A DNA stretch of 64,000 bases, taken from the NCBI GenBank assembly GCA_020310875.1, contig CM035420.1, forward strand, positions 183,547,559 to 183,611,558. The letters run 5' to 3'. A program made the position numbers and the translations under genes. The notes under the pieces are model-generated. The model made no database searches, was not told where the DNA came from, and saw only the letters and a list, made by a program, of their open reading frames with translations. Position 1 is the first letter of the stretch. Each line of letters starts with the position of its first letter. Shown in pieces: positions 36,951 through 46,165 of this stretch. The stretch comes from Ceratopteris richardii (taxonomy: Eukaryota > Streptophyta > Polypodiopsida > Polypodiales > Pteridaceae).

Positions 36951-37670
36951 GGTCCTATCTATAAGGAAGCATAGTGCCTTTGATATTTTTGGACTTAACT
37001 TGATTTTTAACAAGACATTTGAGGCTATCAAGGACAATATGAAAATGTGAAGGAGCCAATGGGCATCCTTGCCCAATATACCTTTTGAGCTTAATGGGAT
37101 CGAAAAGGCTGCCATTGATATTAATGCGGGCATAGGAACTCCACACGAGTGAGGCAACCATTCTAATAAATATAGGGCCTAACCTAGAGTCCTTGAGTGA
37201 TTTTAAAATGTGGTCCCATTCAGGTTTGCCATAAGCCTTGTTAAAGTCAAGCTTGAGAAACACCAAACTTTGGTTCGACTCCTTAGTATACTCAAGGCCT
37301 TCTTAAATGTCAATGTTAGCATCTAAATGGATCTTTCTTTGATGAATACTTTGAGATCCTTACTTAACCAATCATGAAGGTGATTACTGATACGTATGGT
37401 GAGAGCCTTGGCTATAACCTTATACCCAATTTGAAGCATAGTATTTGGTCTCCAATGTTCCATTATGTTCTTGTTATCCTTCTTGTGGATAAATTTTATG
37501 ATACCTTCATTCACACACATCGAGAGGATTCCAATTCCAAAAGCATCTTTCCACATAAGGCTTAAAGGACCAGAATTGGAGTCTTTAAAGTCTTTAAATA
37601 GTTCATTAGTGACACTATCTAGACCAAGGATCTTACCTGCCCAAGTCTCTTCTTGTCCATCTCATGTTTT
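36951..37670 (-). pseudogene. LINE reverse transcriptase, downstream copy
   Basis: ORF 37556-37323 reads MCVNEGIIKFIHKKDNK and EHWRPNTMLQIGYKVIAKAL, the first RT blocks. ORF 37266-36955 reads FLKLDFNKAYGKPEWDHILK (Asp-containing catalytic block A) and GQGCPLAPSHFHIVLDSLKC. The FADD block lies beyond, at about 36930. RT primes on nicked target DNA in functional LINEs; this copy has stops and frameshifts. Confidence 0.85.
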
Positions 37671-38084
37671 CCAAGGACATCTCATGTGAACCTCCACAAG
37701 CAATTGCTTTTCTCAATAAGCATTGGTTGCTTGCATGTTGATGGCCGTATCATTTGTTTATCATCTTCCTCCATTGGATGTGACCACATTTGGTCTTGTA
37801 CTTCTTTGACAAATATATGCCCTTTTCAAGACATCTTTGTCATTTTTTACTAATGGAAGGAGTATGAGTACCTTTTATGTACTCAATGATTGACACTTTA
37901 CTAAAGAATCTACATCTGTGTTGGTTCTGTGAAACTCTCTCTCTCTCTTTCTCTCTCTCTGGTTACATGAAAAGACACGATATTATATTCTTGGAAAGTA
38001 GATTGAATGAGAGACTAAAGTAGATTGAAAATGAGAGTCATACAATACACACACACACACGGAAACTTTATTACCTTCACTATT

Positions 38085-38850
38085 TTTGTACCTAACTTGG
38101 GTTTCAACAAGAGAGTTGAGGATATCAAGGAAAATATCAAAATGTAAAGGAGCTAGGGGTCATCCTTGCCCGATATATCTTTTGAGCTTAATGGGATCGA
38201 AAAGGTTGCCATTGATATTAATGCGGGTGTAGGAATTGCCTACAAATGAGTCAACCATTCTAGTAAATATAGGCCTAATCCCAAGTGCTTGAGCTATTTT
38301 AAATTGTAATCCCCTTCAAGTTTGCCATAAATCTTGTCCAACTCATGCTTGACAAACACCAGATTTTGGTTCTACTCCTTAGCATACTCAAGAACTTCTT
38401 AAATATCAATGTTAGAATGTAAAATGGATCTTTCTGTAATGAAGCCTTTGAGATCCTTACTTAACCAATCATGAAGGTGATTAGTGATATGCATTGCAAG
38501 AGCCTTGGCTATACACTTATACCCTATTTGAAGCATAGCAATCTATCTCCAATATTCCATTATGTTCTTGCTATCCTTCTTGTGGATAAGTTTGATGATA
38601 CCTTCATTCACACACATTGGGAGGATTCCAATTCAAAAAGCATCTTTCCATACAAGGCTTGACAGACCAATAAATGGACTCTTTAATGCTTTAAAGAATT
38701 CATTATTGAGACCATCCAAAAGAAGGATCTTACCCAAGGGAAGGGCATCCATTCTAGCCTTCATTTCACCAATGGAAAGGGGTTTGTCCAGACAATAGGC
38801 CATGGAAGGTGGGATCTTCTTTGATCTAATATGAAAAATTTTGGCCATAC
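38085..38850 (-). pseudogene. LINE reverse transcriptase, upstream duplicate
   Basis: About 38110-38690 repeats 37015-37600 on the same strand with many substitutions and small indels (both contain GAGCTTAATGGGATCGAAAA). The preceding ORF (38848-38633: KPLSIGEMKARMDALPLGK, a typical LINE RT lead-in) continues only from this copy. CT- and CA-rich simple repeats (37935-37962, 38047-38060) lie at the junction between the copies. Confidence 0.75.
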
Positions 38851-39437
38851 ATTCCTTTCTCCATTCTCATTGAGGAGATGCTACATCGAGTTGTTTCCTA
38901 AAGTGTTGCGCTATGTGATCCTGATTTTCATTCTCCATCTTACATTCTACACCCTTCTTTTTGAACAGAAGGTGGGATCTTCTTTGATCTAATATGCAAA
39001 ATTTTGGCCATACATTCCTTTCTCCATTCTCATAGAGGAGATGCTACATCGAGTAGTTTCCTAGTGTTGCACTATGTGATCACGATTTTCATTATCCATC
39101 TTACATTCTACACCCTTCTTTTTGAACATAATAGTAAGCTTTTCTTTCACTTGATTATTTTTTCAAATTCTACACATTTCTTTGGTAGGTCTATCCATTT
39201 TGCCTACCCACCACTCTTTGAAAAAGATGAAAAGCTTCTTACCTTGAATTTTTTGTTCTTTTCTCAACTTACTCTTTATTTTGAGAAGATTTTTGTGAAG
39301 ATGCTATTTATCTTTGTTAACTTCCTCCTCAAGCTTTGTAAGCCTTCTATGTAGCATTTTTCATCTTTCCTTGCCTTTGTCAACTTCCTCCTCAAGCTTT
39401 GTAAGCCTTCTATATAGCATTTTTCATCTTTCCTTCA
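38811..39437 (-). repeat. Two short tandem duplications in the LINE linker
   Basis: About 38811-38966 is repeated at about 38968-39126 (both contain GGTGGGATCTTCTTTGATCT). Separately, a 63-bp unit, 21 codons, occurs at 39312-39374 and 39375-39437. On the minus strand the latter encodes a repeated RLTKLEEEV helix. Confidence 0.85.
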
Positions 39438-39604
39438 TTATTTTATGGGTCTTGAATTTGGCTTGTGGCTCTCCAAGTGTCCTTCACTACATTGTTCTAG
39501 CACTTGGCTAGCGAGGCAACACTTTGGAAAGCTTGAGATCATATCTTTGTAATTTATTTATGCATGGAGGGAAGCAAAAACACTAAGGGGTCCGCGTGAA
39601 ACCA

Positions 39605-40260
39605 TCAAGCCTTCTTTACCAGCGTGAAGGATGAAAAGGAATCCAATATAGGAAAGTGATCAGTGACCATATCATCCATGCATAGGGAAACTGTAAGATC
39701 ACCAAAGAGATGAATGATATCCAAAGAAATGCAACTCCTATCAAGCTTTGCTTTATGGAGATTAGTGCATCCTTGAATGTTAGACCATGAGTATCCTTGG
39801 TAGTTCTTGAATTCTATCAAGTCAACGTGAATTTTGAGCTGATCCCATCAAACTTTTTTGTTACCATCAATCAAAAGACGAATATAATCCCAATGATCAA
39901 TCATCGATTCAACCATGTTGAAGTTTCTTAAAAGGATAATGTTTTTATAGAGGGAATCCAGTGAGTCCCATGTTTCAGCTCTTTTAGGCAGAGCATTGAG
40001 AGCATATATTAATACCACTAAGAAGGGGACTATCCATCAAGATTGATCTCGATCCATCCATGATTAGGATCATGGTCCCAATAGCAGACAAAGTGCATCT
40101 TTGATTGTATCCAATAACTGCACCATCAGTACCCTCAAAATGGCTAATATAGATCGAACAATGAGAAGAATACTACTTTTTAAGTCTTTCCATAAGTTCA
40201 TCACCTCCAATCTTGACTCCTTGGAGGCATTATGAAATCAAGTTTTAATTTATCATCCTT
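39605..40260 (-). pseudogene. LINE endonuclease remnant
   Basis: The minus strand reads RAETWDSLDSLYKNIILLRN followed by FNMVES, corresponding to the GDFN(M/V) block of AP-type LINE endonucleases with Gly-Asp changed to Arg-Asn. The ORF 39820-39605 continues with KLDRSCISLDIIHLFGDL and SDHFPI-like TDHFPILD, the terminal endonuclease motif. Confidence 0.75.
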
Positions 40261-40309
40261 TAGTGAGTGACCTATAGTTGCCACTCTAGCAGGGTCCAAA
40301 GTCCCCAAA

Positions 40310-41750
40310 TGTTTGCAATGTTTTCTTGTGTGTGCACATGTGCCAAACTGATCTCTCCACCAGAGAACCTCTCCCTGACATAATGATAGTGCACCTCAAT
40401 GTGCTTAGTGCGAGCATGGAACACAGGGTTCCTTGTAACTACCAATGCGCTTTGACGGTTAATGAATATGGTGGTGGCATAAGACTCACCAACACCCAAC
40501 TCAGCCATAAGGCATCTAAGCCATGCACACTCAACAGTCATTGTGATGCCCTATACTCAGCCTCACAACTAGAAGTGGTCATAGTAGGCTGCTTCTTGCT
40601 CAACCAAGATATGCATGATCTACCAAGCATGAAGCAAAACAACTGGTGGGAACATATCATAGCAACCAGCCCAATCAGAGTCAGAAAAAGCATCTTAAAT
40701 CTGGTAGTAGTCATCCCCCCTTGGGATAAAACAATCCAAGTAGATGGGTACCACTCAAGTAGTGAAAGATGGCTACCAATGCTTGACACCTTGGCAATGC
40801 ATAAACCTTGTCACTTGTGAGACAGGAAACTGAATATCTAGACAAGGAATGCATAAGTAAATCAACCATCCAACAGCTTGATGATAGATAACAACATCAA
40901 ATGCATCTCTAGCATCATGAAGACTCAATCATAAACAAGTCTCGATAGGAGTGGCAATAGGTTTGCAGTCTTCAAGGCCAAACTGCTACCATAATGTGTC
41001 AATAAATTTTGTTTGACACAAAGCTATTCCGCCATCAAGTTGCATAAATTGAATGCCCAAATAATTATGCAAATGCCCCAAATCAGACATCTCAAATGAG
41101 GCATGCAGATCAGCCTTAAAGTCAGCAATATGCTTCTAATGAGGACCGGTGCGTAGCATGTGATTCAACATACACAACAATGATCAAAAGCACATCATTT
41201 GCATGCTTAACATATAAGGTGCTCTCAGTTGGAATATTCTCAAAGCCGTGTGCAATCAGGTAGGCATGTATCTTTTCATACCAAGCATGTGTTGCTTGCT
41301 TCAAAACATTTAATGCCTTTTTCAACCTGCAAACTTGGTTTTCATGTCCTTTCTACACAAAGCCATGAGGCTGAAAAACATACACTTCTTCATGCAAGTC
41401 AGCATTCAAAAATGTAGTTTAATGTCCAACTAATGTACATTCCAAACATGATGAGTTGCAAGTGCACAAATGCTATGAATAGTAGTCATTTGGCATGTAG
41501 GAGCAAAGGTCTCATCAAAATCAATGCCTCTCTCTTGAGCATAACACTTTGCAAGAAGCCTAGCCTTATACCTATCAACTATTCTATCAAGCTTATGCTT
41601 CAACTTGTATACCCACTTAATGCCAATGGCCTTCTTGCCAGGATGCAAGTCACATAAAGACTAGGTACCATTTTTCATAATAGCATCATATTCTGATTGC
41701 ACAACAGTCATCCAATTTTCTGAATTTTGTGCTTCGTCAAATGAAACAGG
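40310..41750 (-). pseudogene. Copia-2 RT and RNase H
   Basis: RT begins at 41648 (KAIGIKWVYKLKHKLDR, DETFAPTCQMTT). ORF 41325-41122 contains LKQATHAWYEKIHAYL and, where YVDD should be, YVES, so the catalytic Asp pair is lost. RNase H lies at 40789-40310 (SSCEAEYRA, ECAWLRCLMAELGVGES, HARTKHIEVHYHYVRERF). The last conserved copia words, QENIAN, directly precede the junction. Confidence 0.88.
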
Positions 41751-44100
41751 CCCATTCTCATCATAGAGACTAGAGGTAGCCATAGCATAGAAATTTCATG
41801 CGAAAAAAGCACTACAAAAGCCTGAACGAGTATGATATGAGAGAGCTGCATCTAATTTGTTATCTCGCAAAGTTTGCACCAACCATTGAGGCATAGTTTT
41901 TCCCTCCTCTATATTAGTTCTCTCATCAACAAGTGCATCATGTAAATATGCATCAGAAATGGAATGATCTACATCATCACATGAAAGCTCTAAATGCTAA
42001 AAAGTTGCCTCATTTGGACCTACATTAGTCTGTCCACATGTAAAAAGAGGCAACAAAGTGTCATACATGTCTTTGGAGCTAAGTGGTGTCTCCTTAATAC
42101 ATGAAAGTAATGGTTGAATAGCATCTTCCACAAAAACAACATCACGGCTAACCAGAATGCATTTAATCTGTGGATGATATAGATGATAGCCTTTGCTTTC
42201 AGAACTGTACCCAACAAAAATACATTTCACTGCTTTATCATCCAATTTCTTATGTTGTTGTTCAGGCATTAATGCATATGCCAAACAACCAAAAGCACAT
42301 TAGTGAGCAACAGATGGCTTGCAACCATGCGTGTTATACTTTATGGAATAATGGAATGTTTTATGGATTTTAATGTCTTGAGGATTTTAATGTGATTTGT
42401 GTTTTGATTTAGCAGGTGAAGACTCATGAGGGTGTGAAGGTGCATGGACTTATTCACATATTTAGAAGACTATTTAGAAGATAGTATTTTAGTTATTTTT
42501 TGTAAGAATAATAGATCGCTTTAGAAAGCGACATTTTTATAAAAATAGTAGATCACTTGAAAAGTGACAAGTTTGTAAATAAAGCAGATTTTTTTAAATG
42601 CGCACTTTTCGAAGCGTTGCCCTCATGTATCTTCTATTCATGATGTAATGAAATACACATGCTCTGATAGACTCGTCCATCAAAGTATGTGGGGGAGATT
42701 GTACCCAATCTGGTGTCACTTGCTCTTGTCTCTTTTTATTATATTTATACCTATAAATACACATGCTCTGATAGATTCGTCCATCAAAGTATGTGGGGGA
42801 GATTGTACCCAATCTGGTGTCACTTCTCTTGTCTCTTTTTATTCTATTTATTTCACGAGACCTACTATTTTTACAAAAACATCGCTTTCTAAAGCGATCT
42901 ATTATTTTTATAAAAAATAACTAAAATACTATTTTCTAAATATTCTTCTAAATATCTCAATAATTCCATGTGTGTTCACACCCTCATGAGTCTTCACCTG
43001 CTAAATCAAAACACAAATCACATTAAAACCCTCAATTCATTAAAATCCATATAGCTTTAGTGGGACACCTATTAAGTACATATGTTGCACACATAATATC
43101 CTCAAGCTAGAAACTATGTGATAAAGCTTGAACCTTGACCATACACCTCGCCATCTCCATAGGTAACCTATTCTTCAGCTCGGCAACTCCATTCTATTGA
43201 GGTGTATATAGCATTGTACACTAATGTTTTATCCCACGTTTAGCCAAAAATGCATTTAAATCAAAAGACATATATTCCCCCTCTCCATCAGATTTGAGGG
43301 TGCCCATTTTACATGCTGACAGATTTTCAACCAAAACCAAAAACTGTTTGAAGCACATAAACATTTTTGAAATTTCTTTCAATGGATATACCCATGCATG
43401 CCTCAAAAAATCATCAACGAAAGTCACGAAGTGAAGATAGTTCCCAAAAGGAGGGTGTCTGCATAGGACCACAAACATCACTATGAACAAGTTGCAATTT
43501 CTGAGTAGCTCGAACTGAACCATCTTTTGGGAATGAGAAATGCTGCATTTTGCTTAAAATACAGCCTTCACAAACATGTTTACCAAGTATCTCAAGTTTG
43601 GGCAGAGAGGACACCACTTCAAATTTCTGCAAGTGTAGCAAACTAGAAAAATTCACATGACCAAAGTGTGCATGCTAAAGCTTTGCATCTGACATAGCCT
43701 AAGAATCATGTACTACAGATTTTTCATAGTCTATGAGCTTATACAACCCATGACATAGAATGCCAGAATTAATAATGATATCGCCATTTGACAGATCATG
43801 AATTATGCATCTGTCATCAATAAATTTCACAACCAAGCCAAATTCATAATAGATTTTTCTTGATCCCTAGCACAAATAAAGCATGCGACAATGTAAAAGG
43901 AACTACCATCAGTAGTATTCAAAATTATCTTACCAACTCCTGTGACAGGATAAGAGGAGTTTTTGGTGCATGTGACAGTATTCCCTTTGTGGGCAAGCTC
44001 GAGTGAAGTGAAGAAATTGTGTTGCGAGGTAATATATTTGGTTGCCCCACAAGTACCCAACATCTGAGTCTACTATAGACATACATTGTTCATGAGAAGA
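41750..44100 (-). pseudogene. Copia-2 integrase and protease, interrupted
   Basis: The protease region (44063-43827) keeps CGATKYITSQHNFFTSLELA. The pre-integrase and zinc region follows (43656-43414: GKHVCEGCILSKMQHFSFPK). The core lies at 43523-43221 (LVHSDVCGP in an overlapping frame, GEGEYMSFDLNAFLAKRGIK). After the inserted foldback element, the C-terminal block KCIFVGYSSESKGYHLYHP lies at 42284-41997. Compared with Copia-1, 30 bp of integrase are missing at the insertion. Confidence 0.88.
42331..43053. mobile_element. Foldback/TIR element in Copia-2 integrase
   Basis: Arms of about 190 bp (42361-42552 and 42859-43053) are inverted copies: the left has GGTGAAGACTCATGAGGGTG and the right has its complement. 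The left end has about 30 extra bases (GTGTTATACTTTATGG), so the right end is probably truncated. There is no transposase ORF. The centre holds two tandem 104-bp units (42651-42754, 42755-42856), each with GTGGGGGAGATTGTACCC, which looks like a copia polypurine tract followed by an LTR start. Confidence 0.8.
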
Positions 44101-45010
44101 TGGATCATAACTGCAAACAGTGGTAAATGCCTATTCTTCATTCTCAACAAGATTAGCACACTCTGTTTTGGGTGTAGAGACCTCTGCAACAACCACTCCA
44201 GCCTCTTTCTTCTTTGCCTCTTTAGCAACCAGTTTTAGAAAACTCTTTATGACATGATCATTTCCTTTAAAGTATTCACAGAACAATTTTTGCTTTTCTG
44301 TTTCCTTCTCGTCTGTGTCATCCTTCTTTGATTGTGCAGAATTAGTAGATTTCTGCTTACTAGTAGATGATCTCCATTTTCCTTTACCCTTCTAACTAGC
44401 CAAGAAAGCTTGATCTGCAACATGCATGATGGACTTGTTCTACCTAGACTAATTTTCTTGCAAGAGAGTAGAGACTAACTCCTCGAATGCTAAGGCATTT
44501 GGATTGCCTTTCATCATCAATCAAAGAGTAGAAGCAAAACTTTGATATAAATCTAGAAGACCATTCAGAACACTCTGCACAAATGAAGTGTCAAGTAAGA
44601 CTTCATCAATAGAAACCAACTACTCCTTCAACTCTTTGATCTTTGTCAAGAATTTGCCCATGGAATCTCCTTCATTCATGTGCTCACTCTCCAACTATTT
44701 TGAGAGGTAAGCAACACGAGCCTCATTACTTGCCTGGTGTAAAGTGGTAGTGTATACCCCATGCATCCTTTGTTGTTTTGCAAGCATGAATGTGAGGAAT
44801 AATGGCATGTTTGACGGACAAGGCTATCAATGCATGTGCGTGAGCATCCCTACCATCCCAATGAAGTTGATGTACAGTAGTTCTAGTAGGAACCACTACA
44901 CAAACAGGAACCTGAAGGACATCACCATCTACATCACTTTCAACGGCTATGTCTGCAACAAACTTATTCTCAACAACCAACATACGGAATACATCAATGC
45001 TTTTAGCCAT
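44100..45010 (-). pseudogene. Copia-2 gag
   Basis: Gag begins at the ATG at 45010 (MAKSIDVFRMLVVENKFVAD) and reads VHQLHWDGRDAHAHALIALS, with further pieces to 44100 including the degenerate nucleocapsid. The usual Cys/His knuckle is not intact. A frameshift follows at about 44740. Confidence 0.8.
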
Positions 45011-45270
45011 GGAGACTCACTAAAATACCTTGATGCATAAAAATGACTGTATCTCAAAAGGTTGAACAAAACTACCCTATCGAGTTCTACTAAACTTGTA
45101 GTAGAATTTGAGGCGCTTATACTGGCGAACCAAAACCAGTATATATCTTTCGCACAAAAAGACGCATTTGCCTACACAAGAATTGCAATAGTGCATTTGG
45201 AGTATGCTAACATGATTCTAAGATTGTGATCCAAGGGGTATCGATGACACCCTAGATGAAGCAGTGACCT

Positions 45271-45282
45271 ACTCTAATACCA
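45271..45282 (-). other. Copia-2 primer binding site
   Basis: The reverse complement TGGTATTAGAGT resembles the tRNA-iMet site TGGTATCAGAGC and lies two bases inside the LTR. Confidence 0.85.
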
Positions 45283-45284
45283 AT

Positions 45285-45511
45285 TGTTGGAGTTTTAGGT
45301 CTATGAAAGCATGCGAACAAGAGAAAAAAGAAGAAGCTTGGAGCACAACACACAATTGTGAATGTATTACGAAGAGAATGTACAACGATAAGTGATGTAT
45401 TAGGGTTATAGGTGTATATACAAGCCGGGAGAAAAAACCACCTAAAGAGGGAAAAAAGTGCCCCGACGGTCCTAGAGTTTTCACACACATCACTACCTAA
45501 ATATATCAACA
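45285..45511 (-). repeat. Copia-2 5' LTR
   Basis: This 227-bp LTR has inverted ends TGTTG and CAACA. Its outer end matches the Copia-1 LTR remnant at 2513-2558. Confidence 0.88.
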
Positions 45512-45628
45512 TTCTTCTTCTAAAAGAATTCCATCCCCAATGTCTATATTGATGACAAATAGGAGCCCAACATTGAGTTCTACTTCCACATAAACCTTAG
45601 GGCACCAATGTGCATTAAAAGAGTGAGG
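45512..45628 (+). pseudogene. Left part of an ORF split by the LARD
   Basis: One plus frame (stop at about 45561, otherwise open) reads into the LARD target site and continues in the same frame at 63375 after the element, if one copy of the 5-bp duplication is removed. The protein is not recognised; the segment contains EFYFHINLRAPMCIKRVR. It may be a LINE or host gene relic. Confidence 0.4.
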
Positions 45629-45633
45629 AGCAC
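45629..45633. repeat. Target site duplication AGCAC, left copy (LARD)
   Basis: AGCAC directly precedes the LTR start and recurs at 63375-63379 after the other LTR. Confidence 0.9.
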
Positions 45634-46152
45634 TGTAATAAAGTAAGTCTATGATCCAAGGGTCTGGCCGGTTCAGACAGATCTGAAATCGGACACCGTT
45701 TGGTCATCCGGGTGTATGACCAAAGATCTCGAGTTTAAACTTACTAGGAGGTCTTGTGCTCTTGTGAACAAGTGATCCACTTAGCTTAGTGGTTAAGTCT
45801 CAAGGATGTGAAGGAGAAGGTCTTGGGTTCAATCCCCATCGGGAGCATGGGGAGAGTATTTTTCCCAAAGAGATCTAGAGCCTTCTAGAAGCATCCACTT
45901 GAGTTAACTCGAGTTGACTGGGACACTTGGCGCACATGCAGTTACATAGAGCCTTCTAGAAGCATCCACTTGAGTTAACTCGAGTTGACTGGGACACTTG
46001 GCGCACATGCAGTTACATGGCCGACACATGGCTGGCTAGTATCCACCTGCCCAAGAAGGCAATCCCCTGGAGAGAGCTACATATAGAGACATTTGGTTGA
46101 GAGGAGAGTCATCTCTCTAGCACGTGGTGGTCGTAATAGTCATTCTCTTGCA
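45634..46152 (+). repeat. LARD 5' LTR with internal 71-bp duplication
   Basis: This 519-bp LTR starts TGTAATAAAG and ends TTCTCTTGCA. It contains a tRNA-like module (45773-45850), a TATA-like CATATAGAG (about 46078) and two identical 71-bp units (45877-45947, 45948-46018). The 3' LTR has only one unit, which explains the length difference (519 against 449 bp). Outside the duplication only a handful of bases differ. Confidence 0.92.
45773..45850 (+). promoter_or_regulatory. tRNA-like Pol III promoter module in the LARD LTR
   Basis: A-box TAGCTTAGTGG (45782-45792) and B-box GGTTCAATCCCC (45826-45837) begin 44 bases apart, the spacing in a tRNA gene. The 3' LTR has the same module (63075-63085, 63119-63130). 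No convincing acceptor stem was seen, so this is a tRNA-derived promoter relic and not a tRNA gene. Confidence 0.6.
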
Positions 46153-46153
46153 T

Positions 46154-46165
46154 TGGTATCAGAGC
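46154..46165 (+). other. LARD primer binding site
   Basis: TGGTATCAGAGC, complementary to initiator tRNA-Met, lies one base after the LTR. Confidence 0.93.

Larger units (their letters stand above)
35500..40300 (-). mobile_element. LINE (non-LTR retrotransposon), degenerate, partly duplicated
   Basis: The minus strand carries, from high to low coordinate, endonuclease, linker, reverse transcriptase (present twice) and the C-terminal zinc domain. No poly(A) end was identified. It abuts Copia-2 at about 40310 and the copia/gypsy fragments at 35500. Confidence 0.8.
40310..45511 (-). mobile_element. Copia-2: Ty1/copia retrotransposon (minus strand), 3' LTR missing
   Basis: A 5' LTR, primer site, gag, protease, integrase, RT and RNase H are present in copia order on the minus strand. 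The end beyond RNase H, including the 3' LTR, is missing and LINE sequence begins at about 40310. A foldback element interrupts integrase (42331-43053). Confidence 0.92.

Noticed and set aside
45773..45850. A functional tRNA gene
   Set aside because: A and B boxes fit, but no acceptor stem or convincing anticodon arm is visible and the segment is part of an LTR present twice.
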